A DNA stretch of 64,000 nt from Pseudomonadota bacterium (GCA_021325025.1 JAJPHZ010000016.1:124001-188000), one strand, 5' to 3'; shown: positions 26,044 to 37,875, numbered from the stretch's first letter. Notes: generated from the letters alone by a model not told the origin. Made by a program: numbers and translations.

Positions 26044-27250
26044 CATGTTGCGGGCGGACTTCCTGCGCTATGTCGCACAGACCTCGCCGGAGCCGATCGG
26101 TATCGAAATCGAACGGGCACAGGGTGCATGGCTGTATGCGCGCGGCGGCCGGCGCTACCTGGATTTCATCTCCGGCATCGGCGTCGCCAACCTCGGCCAT
26201 GCCCACCCCGCAGTGCTGGCCGCGATTCGCACCCAGGCCGAACGCTACCTGCACGTGATGGTTTATGGCGAATACGTGCTGGAGGCGCAGGTTGCGCTGG
26301 CGCGCCGGCTGGCGCACTTGCTGCCCGCGGGTCTGGAGCAGGTTTACTTCACCAACAGCGGCGCCGAAGCGATCGAAGGGGCGCTCAAGACCGCGCGCAA
26401 GCGAACTGGGCGCGCCGCGTTCGTTGCCTTCGACGGCGCTTATCACGGCGATACGACGGGCGCCCTGGCGCTGGCCGGCAATCCCGCGTTTCGCGCCCCT
26501 TTCCAACCGCTCACCGGTCCGGTGCGCCATCTGCCTTACGGTGAAACGGACGCGCTGGGCGCGATCGATAGCTCGGTTGCCGCGGTGGTGATCGAACCGG
26601 TGCAGGCCGAAAGCGGCGTCCGGATTCCAAGCATCGAGTTCATGCAAGCTTTGCGCGCGCGATGCACCCAAACGGGCGCGCTGCTGATTTTCGACGAGGT
26701 GCTGACCGGCTTGGGCCGCACCGGCAGGCTGTTTGCCCTGGAACATTTCGGCGTGACGCCGGACATTATCGTGCTGGCCAAGGCGCTGGGCGGCGGCCTC
26801 CCTTTAGGCGCATTTTGTGCCTCGCAGTCGCTGCTGGCGGTGCTGGCGCACGATCCGCCGCTGGGCCATATCACCACCTTCGGCGGCCATCCGCTGTCGT
26901 GCGCCGCCGGTCTGGCCGCGCTCGAAACCCTGATCGGCCAGGGGCTGCCGGAGCGCGCGGCGCGCGTGGGCGACGCCATCATCGAGCGGCTGGCGCAGCA
27001 GGCCGGTCCCGGCGTCGCCGCCATCCGCGGTATTGGTCTGTTGATTGGAATCGAGCTGGAATCCGCCGAGCTTACCCGCAGCTTGGTTGCCAAATGTATC
27101 GAGTCGGGCGTGATCGTGAACTGGACGCTCAACTGCGACCGTGTCGTGCGGCTGGCGCCGCCGCTGACGATCGGCGATAAGGAGGTGGATTTCGCTCTGC
27201 ACGCCATCGGGCGTTCGCTGAACGAACTTTGCGCCGGCCACGGGCGCTAG
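26036..27250 (+). CDS. Class III (acetylornithine/omega-transaminase-like) aminotransferase
   Basis: PLP-dependent aminotransferase of 404 residues. The motif FDEVLTGLGRTG carries the conserved Asp, and K249 in VLAKALGGGLPLGAF forms the Schiff base. The N-terminal YLDFISGIGVANLGHAHP and the YFTNSGAEAIEGALK substrate/PLP region are standard. The start overlaps the end of the LuxE-LuxC fusion by eight bases, implying coupled translation. In this context it would most simply aminate the aldehyde made by the fusion to a primary amine, although acetylornithine- or 4-aminobutyrate-like activity cannot be excluded. Confidence 0.92.
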   Translation: MDDMLRADFLRYVAQTSPEPIGIEIERAQGAWLYARGGRRYLDFISGIGVANLGHAHPAVLAAIRTQAERYLHVMVYGEYVLEAQVALARRLAHLLPAGLEQVYFTNSGAEAIEGALKTARKRTGRAAFVAFDGAYHGDTTGALALAGNPAFRAPFQPLTGPVRHLPYGETDALGAIDSSVAAVVIEPVQAESGVRIPSIEFMQALRARCTQTGALLIFDEVLTGLGRTGRLFALEHFGVTPDIIVLAKALGGGLPLGAFCASQSLLAVLAHDPPLGHITTFGGHPLSCAAGLAALETLIGQGLPERAARVGDAIIERLAQQAGPGVAAIRGIGLLIGIELESAELTRSLVAKCIESGVIVNWTLNCDRVVRLAPPLTIGDKEVDFALHAIGRSLNELCAGHGR

Positions 27251-27280
27251 CGTGTCGCGCACTGCGGAAAGGAGATGCCG

Positions 27281-28051
27281 ATGGCAGATTTGGACGGCAA
27301 GGTGGCTTTTATCACCGGGGCCGGGTCGGGAATCGCGCGGGCGGCGGCGCGCCTGTTCGCACAAGCCGGAGCCAAAGTGGTAATCGCCGAACTCAAGCCG
27401 GAGTTGGGCCGCGCCAGCGAGGCGGCGGTGCGCGCGGCGGGTGGCGACGCTGCATTCGTACAAACCGACGTCACCCAGGAAGACAGCGTCCGCAGCGCGG
27501 TGCGCGAGGCGGTCGCCCGCTACGGCAGGCTCACCGTGCTGTACAACTGCGCGGGCGGTTCGATTCCGCAGGATGACCCGGTGACGGAGGTTGACATGTC
27601 AGTGTGGCAGCACACGATGTCGCTCGATCTGCTCGGCACTTTCTTGTGCTGCCGCCACGCGATTCCGGAAATGATCAAGGCCGGCGGCGGTGCGATCGTC
27701 AACATGTCCTCCGCTGCCGCCCTGCGCGGCTCTTATAAGGGCCACGTGTACAGCGCCGCCAAGGGCGCGATCATCTCGTTTACCAGGGTGCTGGCCGGGC
27801 GCTACGCGCGCGACAATATCCGCGCCAACGCCATCTGCCCGGGACTGACCGTGACCGAGCGCGTGCTGCGGATGTTCGGCGACCCGCGCAAAACGCCCGA
27901 CTCGCCGATGGCGCCGACGCTGCGCACCTATCCCTTCTCGGTGGGCGACCCCGAGGACATCGCCAACGTCGCCTTGTTCCTGGCCTCGGACAAATCGCGC
28001 ATGATCACCGGCGCGATAATCCCCGCCGACGGCGGCAGCTCGGCGTATTAG
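27281..28051 (+). CDS. SDR-family oxidoreductase
   Basis: Short-chain dehydrogenase of 256 residues. The dinucleotide motif is TGAGSGIARAA, with Ala replacing the last Gly of TGxxxGIG. NCAGG, catalytic Ser in NMSSAAAL, YSAAK and ITGAIIPADGG are present. The ATG at 27281 is favoured over 27275 because AAAGGAG ends six bases before it. It follows the aminotransferase by 30 bases in the same direction and is likely co-transcribed; it could reduce the aldehyde to an alcohol or oxidise a hydroxyl on the same substrate. Confidence 0.88.
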   Translation: MADLDGKVAFITGAGSGIARAAARLFAQAGAKVVIAELKPELGRASEAAVRAAGGDAAFVQTDVTQEDSVRSAVREAVARYGRLTVLYNCAGGSIPQDDPVTEVDMSVWQHTMSLDLLGTFLCCRHAIPEMIKAGGGAIVNMSSAAALRGSYKGHVYSAAKGAIISFTRVLAGRYARDNIRANAICPGLTVTERVLRMFGDPRKTPDSPMAPTLRTYPFSVGDPEDIANVALFLASDKSRMITGAIIPADGGSSAY

Positions 28052-28076
28052 GTTGGAATACCGCCGCGGCGCCGCC

Positions 28077-28808
28077 TTACGCGCCGGTGCCGGCCGGACG
28101 CGGCACCTGCTCCTGCGCGACGGCCTGGACGCCGATAAGGCTGCCCTTGTCCACCCGGTAGACGGTATCGACGAAGCGCTCGGCGCGTGGATCGTGGGTA
28201 ACCATCACGATGGTCTTGTGAAACTGGCGGTTGAGTTCGCGCAACAAGCTGAGAATTTCTTCGGCCGAGCGCGCGTCTAGGTCCCCGGTCGGCTCGTCGG
28301 CGACGATAATCGTGGGGTCGGCGACGATCGCGCGGGCGATCGCGACGCGTTGCTCCTGTCCGCCGGAGAGTTGACGCGGGTAATGGTTCATCCGGTCGCT
28401 CAGCCCCACCACGCGCAGCGCGGTTTCGACATGGGCGCGGCGCTCCGCCTTCCTAAGCGGGGTCAGCAGCAGCGGCAGTTCCACGTTTTCGAACGCGGTG
28501 AGCACCGGGATCAGATTGTAGAACTGAAAGACCAGGCCGATATGACGCGAACGCCATCGCGCCAGCTCCTTCTCTTTCATCCCGGTGACGTCCTCGCCGC
28601 CCACCACCACCCGCCCCGACGTGGCGTGATCGATTCCGGCGATCAGGTTGAGCAAGGTGGTCTTGCCCGAACCCGAGGGACCCATGATGGCGGCGAAAAG
28701 GCCCTGCGGGATGCGGATGGTGACGTCATCCAGCGCGCGGATTTCGAAATCGTCGCGACGATAGACGCGGGTGACGTTTTCCAGGTCGATCGCGTAGTCC
28801 TCAGCCAT
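28077..28808 (-). CDS. ABC transporter ATP-binding protein, LolD/MacB-like
   Basis: ABC ATPase of 243 residues. Walker [13 protein letters not shown]-loop [22 protein letters not shown], signature [15 protein letters not shown] and Walker [13 protein letters not shown] with [13 protein letters not shown] identify the LolD/MacB/FtsE-type group that normally pairs with an FtsX-like permease. I chose the ATG at 28808 (GGGGAG upstream) over the longer open frame to 28976. No permease gene is adjacent, since the next gene is convergent, so it is an orphan here. Confidence 0.9.
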   Translation of the reverse strand: MAEDYAIDLENVTRVYRRDDFEIRALDDVTIRIPQGLFAAIMGPSGSGKTTLLNLIAGIDHATSGRVVVGGEDVTGMKEKELARWRSRHIGLVFQFYNLIPVLTAFENVELPLLLTPLRKAERRAHVETALRVVGLSDRMNHYPRQLSGGQEQRVAIARAIVADPTIIVADEPTGDLDARSAEEILSLLRELNRQFHKTIVMVTHDPRAERFVDTVYRVDKGSLIGVQAVAQEQVPRPAGTGA

Positions 28809-29055
28809 TGCGGCATCGCTCCCCGAATTGTTTTGCTTCCCGCCGCTCCCCAGCAGTGCGCGAAAATGGATATTTAAAATACTTAGCCGCATTGCGGCTT
28901 GTAAACCATTGGGTGCAGTACACACAATGCACTGCGCAATCGGCTGTGGTAATCGCCCTTGCCCTACGCGGTTCAATCGAATATCGGTAACCGCAGTTCA
29001 GTTCGCGGCGACACGCGCGGCCAGCGTGCGGCGGCCGACGCGGCGGAGGAAATCG

Positions 29056-30288
29056 ATGAAATTCGGTTTGTTTTATGAACATCAACTGCCCCGCCCCTGG
29101 GGACCTGACTCCGAGTACAACCGCTTTCAGCAGGCGTTGGACCAGGTCGAGTTGGCCGACAAAGTCGGGGTCGACTACGTATGGCTGGTCGAGCACCATT
29201 TCCTGGAGGAATATGCACATTCCTCGGCGCCCGAAATTTTCCTGGCCGGATGCAGTCAGCGCACCAAGCAGATCCGGCTCGGACATGGCATCGTGGCGCT
29301 GCCCGCTCCTTACAACCATCCCGCGCGCGTCGCGGAGCGCATCTCGACGCTGGATCTGATCAGCAGCGGGCGCGTCGAGTTCGGCACCGGGGAGACCTCC
29401 GCCGACGCCGAGTTGTTCGCTTTCCAAGTGCCGCGCGCGGAAAAGCAGGCGATGTGGCTGGAGTCGCTGGAAGTCGTGACCCGGATGCTGGTGGAGGAGC
29501 CGTTTCAGGGGCACGAGGGCAAGTATCTGAATTTCCCGGTGCGCAACGTCATCCCCAAGCCGCGTCAGAAGCCTCATCCGCCGCTATGGGTCGCCTGCTC
29601 GCGCCTGGAGACGATCAAGCTGGCCGCGCGTTTGGGATTGGGTGCGCTGACTTTCGGCTTCGTCTCGCCTGAAGAGGCGCGCAAATGGTCGGACGAGTAC
29701 TACCGGGTGCTGGCCGAAGAATGCGAGCCGATTGGTTCGGCGATCAATCCCAACATCGCGTTCACGATGCTGTTTTTGTGCGGCCGCGACCAGGAGCGCG
29801 CGCGCCAACTCGGCCCCGAGCACTGCTTCTTCATGACCTACGCGTTCGGCCATCATTATCTGTACGGCGAACACGAGCCCGGCAAAACCAGTGTGTGGGA
29901 GAAGTACAAGGCCACGCCGGGTGCGGGGGTGGGAATCGAAGGCACCAGCGGCGCCTGCTTCGGCACGCCGCGCGAGGCGCGCGACGCCTTCCGCATTTGG
30001 GAGGACACCGGCATCGACCAGATCATGCTGCTGACCCAATGCGGCGACATGCCGCATGAGGCGACCTGCGAGTCGATCGAGTTGCTGGGCCGCGAAGTGA
30101 TGCCGGAGTTCCGTGAGCGCGAAGAAAAGCGCATGCGCGAGAAAGCGGCCCGCATCGAGCCGATTATCGAGCGCGCGATGAAGCGCAAGAGGACGCCGCG
30201 CCTGCCCCAATTCCGCGGCCCCACCATCATCAAGGCGGTGGGCGGCTACGGCGGCATCATCCCCGGCGCCGACAAGATCAAGTCCTAA
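29056..30288 (+). CDS. LLM-class (luciferase-like) flavin-dependent monooxygenase
   Basis: Bacterial-luciferase-superfamily protein of 410 residues. The N-terminal KFGLFYEHQLPRPW, DYVWLVEHHFLEEY and HPARVAERISTLDLISSGR followed by VEFGTG are characteristic of FMN/F420-dependent members. The C-terminal extension is basic and helical (EREEKRMREKAAR). The ATG at 29056 has GGAGGAA upstream. Such enzymes oxidise diverse small organics with O2. It lies 1.0 kb beyond the SDR of the LuxEC cluster, separated by a convergent ABC gene, so linkage to that cluster is uncertain. Confidence 0.9.
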   Translation: MKFGLFYEHQLPRPWGPDSEYNRFQQALDQVELADKVGVDYVWLVEHHFLEEYAHSSAPEIFLAGCSQRTKQIRLGHGIVALPAPYNHPARVAERISTLDLISSGRVEFGTGETSADAELFAFQVPRAEKQAMWLESLEVVTRMLVEEPFQGHEGKYLNFPVRNVIPKPRQKPHPPLWVACSRLETIKLAARLGLGALTFGFVSPEEARKWSDEYYRVLAEECEPIGSAINPNIAFTMLFLCGRDQERARQLGPEHCFFMTYAFGHHYLYGEHEPGKTSVWEKYKATPGAGVGIEGTSGACFGTPREARDAFRIWEDTGIDQIMLLTQCGDMPHEATCESIELLGREVMPEFREREEKRMREKAARIEPIIERAMKRKRTPRLPQFRGPTIIKAVGGYGGIIPGADKIKS

Positions 30289-30498
30289 CTAGCAGCCTGA
30301 TGGTGCTGATAAGCGCCAGCCAGCAGTCGGCCGTGGGAAGGACCTCGTTTCAAACCGCGGGTGTTTACCCAGCCGGTGCTTGTCAATCGCGAGCAGGTGT
30401 AAGCAAGGAGGCAGCCCGATCTACTTCCTCGCGCTTGGCTGCAGACCAATCGAAGATTCTACTATACGCTTTGGCTGATTTGACTGAGGGAGCGGCTG

Positions 30499-30888
30499 AT
30501 GATGTCCGGGATGAGGGGTTGGAGAAACCTTACGCTGCTCGCTGTGGTGGCCGCGATTGTATGCGGATGCTCGGCGCGCGATGATGTCCAGCCGGACTTT
30601 ACCTCCACCGATTCGGGGATTGAGGGCCACTTGGTTGCCACCACGTCCGTGGGCGGCAAAGTCACGGTCGCCGGCGCCGCGCGCGGCACCGTGAACGTCG
30701 CGACGGCGGACAAGAACCGGCAGGTGGCAAGAGTCGACACCGACCCGAACGGCAATTTCGAGATCCATCTGCGCCCCGGCAAATACTTCGTCTATACGGA
30801 ACCCGCCGACGGGATGCTGTACGGGCGAACCGTCGCGGTCGCGCCGCGCCAGATGACCGACCTGGAACTCCACCTGCCGCCACAATAG
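30499..30888 (+). CDS. Small lipoprotein with carboxypeptidase-regulatory-like domain
   Basis: Lipoprotein candidate of 129 residues. The signal segment ends in IVCGCSA, a lipobox-like Cys. The mature part resembles a carboxypeptidase-regulatory (CarbopepD_reg) beta-sandwich: GIEGHLVATT, NGNFEIHLRPGKYFVY and VAPRQMTDLELHLPP. It shares this plan with the lipoprotein at 47960. GGGAG precedes the ATG by about 8 bases. Probably anchored in an envelope membrane; function unknown. Confidence 0.72.
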   Translation: MMSGMRGWRNLTLLAVVAAIVCGCSARDDVQPDFTSTDSGIEGHLVATTSVGGKVTVAGAARGTVNVATADKNRQVARVDTDPNGNFEIHLRPGKYFVYTEPADGMLYGRTVAVAPRQMTDLELHLPPQ

Positions 30889-31078
30889 CCGGGCTAAACT
30901 TCTATAGCTAACCGTCCCGCGGCGTCAATTGCTCGATGCCGGACTTTGCCGCTGTTTGCCCTGGCAAGAGATGCTGCGCCGGCGCGTTCGCCATCGTGCC
31001 GGTCGCGTCGCACCCGGGGGCCGGCTGTGGCTAACAAAGCCGCGGAGATGGCGATCGGTTCGGTTGCGCGGGGCGCGC

Positions 31079-31480
31079 CTAACCGTTGCCGTGACAGGAG
31101 TCGATTGCGATTTCGTAAATGATTCGCACCTCACCGGGTTGGCGGAACGGGTACTTATCCTGGCCCAGGTAGCGCTTGGCCAGCGCATCGATATGGGCGT
31201 CAGCGCCCTCGGTGGTGCTGCGCGTGACATGACCGCGGATTTGCAGGTAACGGTAGGGATTAGCCGGGTCCACAATCGCCATCGCCAGCTTCGGATTGGC
31301 GTCAAGGTTGCGCACCTTGCGCCGGCCCAGCGCGCTGTTGATACGGATGACGCCGTCCTCGTACTCGAACCATACCGGGGTCACCTGGGGTGACCCGTCG
31401 GGCATCACGGTGGCCAGCTCGGCGAACGCCACCTTGTCGGTCAGCAGGTCGAGATATTTGGCTGGAATTTGCGCTGCCAT
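31079..31480 (-). CDS. PPOX-class F420-dependent oxidoreductase family protein
   Basis: Split-barrel flavin/deazaflavin-binding protein of 133 residues. FAELATVMPDGSPQVTPVWFEYEDG (read as LATVMPDGSPQVTPVWFEY) and GRRKVRNLDANPKLAMAIVDP are signature segments, followed by YLQIRGHV. This subgroup is usually annotated F420-dependent (TIGR03618-like) in actinobacteria and Binatota-type genomes. GAGGAG lies before the ATG. Substrate unknown. Confidence 0.85.
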   Translation of the reverse strand: MAAQIPAKYLDLLTDKVAFAELATVMPDGSPQVTPVWFEYEDGVIRINSALGRRKVRNLDANPKLAMAIVDPANPYRYLQIRGHVTRSTTEGADAHIDALAKRYLGQDKYPFRQPGEVRIIYEIAIDSCHGNG

Positions 31481-31750
31481 GATCGGCTCCTCTCCGCCCG
31501 GTAGTTGATCTTTTTAAGCGTCCGCGGCGATGCGGGCGGTTCCTAACGAATATTCTGGATAGATCTTGCCACCGCCGCCATCGAATCTCTTGACCGCCGC
31601 GCCAGACAGCCGACACTATGCAGTATCCAGCAGGCGCAACTGCCTAAAATTGACTGATTTGGGGCCATCCGGTAATAGCGGATCGGGCGCGGGTCAGGCC
31701 CTCGGCGGCAGCGCCGCGGACGGCAGCTTTAATCAAGGAGCAGAGCAAAA

Positions 31751-32311
31751 ATGGCGCTTTTCAGCAAAGAGCCCGACAACCCAAAGGCCAGGGAAGCGAT
31801 CAAACCGACGGTTTCCCCGGCGCCGACGGTGTCTCCGGCAGCCCCCGAAGCTTCGCCTGCGCGGTCCCCGGCCTCCGCCCCGCAGCCGATGGCGGCCTCG
31901 GCGGGCGACGCGCGCGCCTATCTGGACAAGGGCAGCAAGATCAGCGGCAAACTGTTCTTCGAGGGCCCGGTGCGGATCGACGGTCAAGTCGACGGCGAAA
32001 TCAGCGCCAATGACGCGCTGGTAGTGGGCGAAAGCGCCGTGGTGACCGCGCAGGTCAAGGCCGCTTCGGTGGTGATTGCCGGCAAGATCAGCGGCGACAT
32101 CACGGCCAGCAAGCGCGTCGAGATTCGCCCTACCGCCAAGGTCTTCGGCAACCTGACGACCCCGGTCCTGGTGGTGCATGACGGTGCCCTGTTTGAAGGG
32201 CATTGCGCCATGAATCCCGAGGTCAAAGAGGATCGCAAGGTGACGCCAATCGTCGCCAAGGAGGAGCGGGTGGTCGCGCAAGTCGCGGCTGGCGGTACCA
32301 AGCTCGGCTGA
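31751..32311 (+). CDS. Bactofilin (polymer-forming cytoskeletal protein)
   Basis: Bactofilin of 186 residues. A Pro/Ala-rich disordered N-terminus (to about 55) precedes the beta-helical core: GSKISGKLFFEGPVRIDGQV, DGEISANDALVVGESA, KAASVVIAGKISGDI and RVEIRPTAKVFGNL, with regularly spaced Gly/Val. Bactofilins polymerise without nucleotide and scaffold cell-wall or polar proteins. AAGGAG lies upstream of the ATG. The gene immediately precedes the ATP synthase operon by 71 bases, an arrangement I recall in deltaproteobacteria-like genomes. Confidence 0.9.
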   Translation: MALFSKEPDNPKAREAIKPTVSPAPTVSPAAPEASPARSPASAPQPMAASAGDARAYLDKGSKISGKLFFEGPVRIDGQVDGEISANDALVVGESAVVTAQVKAASVVIAGKISGDITASKRVEIRPTAKVFGNLTTPVLVVHDGALFEGHCAMNPEVKEDRKVTPIVAKEERVVAQVAAGGTKLG

Positions 32312-32382
32312 TCGTCGCGCGCGCCTATTCCTGCCGCCCGCAGTATCTTTAGAATCCGTCCTGAACACGGAGACGCCCGTAA

Positions 32383-32850
32383 ATGCTTAGCATTCCACCA
32401 CACTGGGGGACGTTTTGCGCTCTCATTGTCTCGTTCCTGGTTTTCTGGTTTATATTCAAACGGCTTTTGTTCGACCCCTTCCTGAAGCTGTTGGCCGACC
32501 GCGAGCGCAAGCTTAAAGGCCTCAAGGATCGTACCGAACAGCTTATCCGCGAGGGGCGCGAGGCGCATGAGCGCCATGAACGTGAAATTGTGGCAGTCCG
32601 CCGTGAAGCCCTGGCTGAGCGCGAGGCCGAGCGCCGGCGCGCGGAAGAGGAGGTGGGACGCCTGATGGAGGAGGCGCGTTTGGCGGCCAAGGATTCAATC
32701 GAGCAGGTGCGGGCCGAAATCGAACGAGAGTTGAGGGCCGCCGAGCAGCAACTGGGCGATTTGGGTGAAAATCTGGCCGCCGAGCTGGCCGAGCGGGTAC
32801 TGGGACGTCCACTCAAAAGCGGCGGACCACGGGTCCATTCACCGAACTGA
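32383..32850 (+). CDS. atpX: ATP synthase F0 subunit b'
   Basis: Peripheral-stalk subunit of 155 residues. A single N-terminal membrane helix (about 10-28) is followed by a long charged coiled coil (about 38-140) rich in Glu, Arg and Ala. No signal peptide is present, which fits the shorter b'/AtpX-type subunit in operons with two b subunits. GGAGA precedes the ATG. First gene of the atp cluster; the next gene begins three bases after its stop. Confidence 0.85.
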   Translation: MLSIPPHWGTFCALIVSFLVFWFIFKRLLFDPFLKLLADRERKLKGLKDRTEQLIREGREAHERHEREIVAVRREALAEREAERRRAEEEVGRLMEEARLAAKDSIEQVRAEIERELRAAEQQLGDLGENLAAELAERVLGRPLKSGGPRVHSPN

Positions 32851-32853
32851 TTG

Positions 32854-33426
32854 ATGAAGCTTAAAACCTTACTGGCGGTTAGCTTAGGCGTCGGGCTCAG
32901 CCCGACGCTGGCGTTTTGTGCGGAAGGCGCGGCCGAGGGCGGTTCGTGGCTGGTGCTGGGCTTTTACGTCTTTAACTTCGCCATTTTTGCCGCGATCCTG
33001 GTCTGGGGCGCGGGTCCCCTGACGGCCAAATTCTTCCGTGAACGGGCCCGCGAGATTCGCGAGAACATCGAACTTTCCGAAAGCGGTTTTCGCAGCGCCA
33101 GCCAGACCGCGCAAGCGGCCGAGGCTCAGGTCGCGGGACTGGAGGTGGAGAAGGCGCGCATCCTAAAAGAGATGCGCGAGGAGACGGCGCGCGAGGTGGC
33201 CCGTCTGCGCGAGCTCGGCCAGGCCGCCGCGCAGCGCATCCGGCGCGACGCCGAGATGACCGCCCGCTCGATCGCCGACAGCGGCCGGCGCACCATCCAA
33301 GCCCATCTGGCGGCCGCCGCGGTGCGGATGGCGCGCGAGCTGGTCCAGCTCAACTTCGAAGCCGCCGACCAAAGCCGTCTGGTGCGTGAATTCCTGGAAA
33401 CCGTGCGCCAGGAGGCCCGCTCATGA
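32854..33426 (+). CDS. atpF: ATP synthase F0 subunit b
   Basis: Second peripheral-stalk subunit, 190 residues. An N-terminal hydrophobic signal-like segment (about 4-22) is followed by a membrane helix (about 32-52) and the ATP-synthase-b-like GPLTAKFFRERAREIREN junction, then a long coiled coil. The signal-like leader is typical of the longer AtpF in deltaproteobacterial-type operons. The ATG at 32854 follows an in-frame TTG. Its end overlaps atpH by four bases (ATGA). Confidence 0.85.
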   Translation: MKLKTLLAVSLGVGLSPTLAFCAEGAAEGGSWLVLGFYVFNFAIFAAILVWGAGPLTAKFFRERAREIRENIELSESGFRSASQTAQAAEAQVAGLEVEKARILKEMREETAREVARLRELGQAAAQRIRRDAEMTARSIADSGRRTIQAHLAAAAVRMARELVQLNFEAADQSRLVREFLETVRQEARS

Positions 33427-33959
33427 TTGCCACCAAAGTCGGCCGCCGCTATGCGCTGGCGTTGCTCGAATTGGCCGCCGAGCAGAATCAACTCGAGCCC
33501 TGGGGCGCCGAATTGGAGCGGCTGGCTCAGACCGTCTCAAGCCCCGACCTGATGGCGCGGCTGACCTCTCCGCAATTGCCCGACCGCCAGCGGCTGGAGG
33601 CGATGACGCTGGTGGCGGAGCGCCTTAGGCTCAGCTTTCCGCTGCGCTCCTTCGCCGTCGTGGTGGCCCGTCACGGACGCATCGCCGACCTGGGCGCGAT
33701 CGCGCAGGCCTATCAGGATTTGCTCGACCAGCGCCTGGGACGGGCGCGGGCGAGCCTAACTTTCGCCGCCCCACCCTCCGACGCCGACCGCGCCGCGGTG
33801 GTGCAGGCTTTGGAGCGGCTGTCAGGAAAGAAGATTATTGCGGCGATTAAAGTGGACCCGGCGCTGCTGGGCGGGGTCGTGGCCGAATTGCAAGGCCGGA
33901 CTTACGACGCCAGTGTCGCCACCCAGCTGGCGATAATGGAGCGCCAACTAAGCCGCTAG
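33423..33959 (+). CDS. atpH: ATP synthase F1 subunit delta
   Basis: OSCP/delta subunit of 178 residues linking the peripheral stalk to F1. The N-terminal GRRYALALLELA and the C-terminal VDPALLGGVVAELQGRTYDASVATQL are the family's two best-conserved segments. The start overlaps the atpF stop (ATGA). Length is standard. Confidence 0.93.
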   Translation: MIATKVGRRYALALLELAAEQNQLEPWGAELERLAQTVSSPDLMARLTSPQLPDRQRLEAMTLVAERLRLSFPLRSFAVVVARHGRIADLGAIAQAYQDLLDQRLGRARASLTFAAPPSDADRAAVVQALERLSGKKIIAAIKVDPALLGGVVAELQGRTYDASVATQLAIMERQLSR

Positions 33960-33992
33960 ACACGGCGCATCGCCCACTTAGGAAGATTGTTT

Positions 33993-35534
33993 ATGGCGGA
34001 AATCAGACCAGCGGAAATCAGCGAGATTCTCAAGCAGGAGATCAAAGGCTTCGAAGCGCGGGTCGATGTGCGTGAAACCGGCCGCGTGCTCTCCTGCGGC
34101 GACGGCATCGCGCGCATCTACGGCTTGCAGAACGCGGCCGCCGGCGAACTGCTGGAATTTCCCAAGGAAATCTTCGGCATGGTGCTCAACCTCGAAGAGG
34201 ACAATGTCGGCGCCGCGCTGTTCGCCGAGCCCGAGTCAGTGCGCGAGGGCGACGAGGTCAAGCGCACCGGCCGCATCGCGGAGGTCCCGGTGGGCGAGGA
34301 CTTGCTGGGCCGGGTGGTCAACGCACTGGGCCAGCCGATCGACGACAAGGGGCCGATTCGCGCCGCCAACACCCGGCGCATCGAGCTCAAGGCGCCCGGC
34401 ATCATCGTGCGCCAGCCGGTCAAGGAGCCGGTCCAGACCGGCATCAAGAGTATCGACTCGATGATCCAGATCGGGCGCGGCCAGCGCGAACTGATCATCG
34501 GCGACCGCCAGGTCGGCAAGACCGCCATCGCGCTGGACACCATCATCAACCAGCGCGGCCAGAACATGCATTGCATCTACGTGGCGATCGGCCAGAAGCG
34601 CTCCACCGTGGCGCAGGTGGTCGAGCGGCTCAACCGCTACGGCGCGATGGAATACACCACGGTGGTGGCGGCGACCGCCTCGGAGTCGGCGCCGCTGCAG
34701 TTTATCGCGCCCTACAGCGGCTGCGCGATGGGCGAGTACTATCGCGACAACGGCAAGCACGCGCTGGTGATTTACGACGACCTCTCCAAGCACGCCCAGG
34801 CCTATCGGCAATTGGCGCTGCTGCTGCGCCGTCCGCCCGGCCGCGAAGCCTATCCCGGTGACGTCTTCTACCTGCATTCGCGGCTGTTGGAGCGGGCCGC
34901 CAAGATGAGCGATTCGCACGGCGGCGGCTCGCTGACCGCCCTGCCGATCATCGAAACCCAGGCCGGCGACGTGTCCGCATACATCCCCACCAACGTCATC
35001 TCGATTACCGACGGCCAGATCGTGCTGGATACCGACCTGTTCAACTCCGGCATCCGGCCCGCCGTCAACGTGGGGCTGTCGGTGTCGCGGGTGGGCTTTT
35101 CGGCCGCGCCCAAGGCGATGAAGCAGGTGGGCGGCACGCTCAAGCTGGACCTGGCGCAGTATCGCGAGATGGCGGCATTTGCGCAGTTCGGCTCCGATCT
35201 CGATCCGGCCAGCCAGCGCCTGCTGCATCGCGGCGAGCGGCTGACCGAGATGCTCAAGCAGCCGCAGTACTCGCCGCTTTCGATGGAACGCGAGGTGCTG
35301 CTGATCTTCGCCGGCAACCAGGGCTACCTGGACAAGCTGGCGGTCGATCAGGTCAAGCTGTTTGAGCGCGAGCTGTTCTCCTACTTCGAATCGCGCCAGG
35401 CCGACATCCTCGACGAGATCAGGACCCGGCGTGAGATCTCCGATGAGTTGCGGGCGCGCCTGGTCAAGGCGATGGATCAGTTTGCCGAAGTTTTCGCCGC
35501 CGAGCACGGTGGCGACAAGGCGGCTGCGGCCTGA
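33993..35534 (+). CDS. atpA: ATP synthase F1 subunit alpha
   Basis: Alpha subunit of 513 residues. The P-loop GDRQVGKT (K176), [23 protein letters not shown] (read as [19 protein letters not shown]), the ATP-synthase alpha/beta signature region [13 protein letters not shown] and the C-terminal [19 protein letters not shown] are all intact. AGGA precedes the ATG at 33993, which I prefer to a TTG six bases earlier. It forms the non-catalytic nucleotide sites of F1. Confidence 0.96.
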   Translation: MAEIRPAEISEILKQEIKGFEARVDVRETGRVLSCGDGIARIYGLQNAAAGELLEFPKEIFGMVLNLEEDNVGAALFAEPESVREGDEVKRTGRIAEVPVGEDLLGRVVNALGQPIDDKGPIRAANTRRIELKAPGIIVRQPVKEPVQTGIKSIDSMIQIGRGQRELIIGDRQVGKTAIALDTIINQRGQNMHCIYVAIGQKRSTVAQVVERLNRYGAMEYTTVVAATASESAPLQFIAPYSGCAMGEYYRDNGKHALVIYDDLSKHAQAYRQLALLLRRPPGREAYPGDVFYLHSRLLERAAKMSDSHGGGSLTALPIIETQAGDVSAYIPTNVISITDGQIVLDTDLFNSGIRPAVNVGLSVSRVGFSAAPKAMKQVGGTLKLDLAQYREMAAFAQFGSDLDPASQRLLHRGERLTEMLKQPQYSPLSMEREVLLIFAGNQGYLDKLAVDQVKLFERELFSYFESRQADILDEIRTRREISDELRARLVKAMDQFAEVFAAEHGGDKAAAA

Positions 35535-35552
35535 GCGGATTGAAGCTGAGCG

Positions 35553-37875
<2,323 letters not shown>

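Noticed and set aside
23686-30288. A complete bioluminescence (lux) operon
   Set aside because: LuxE and LuxC homologues are present, but there is no LuxD, and the single LLM protein lies beyond a convergent gene without a LuxA/LuxB pair.
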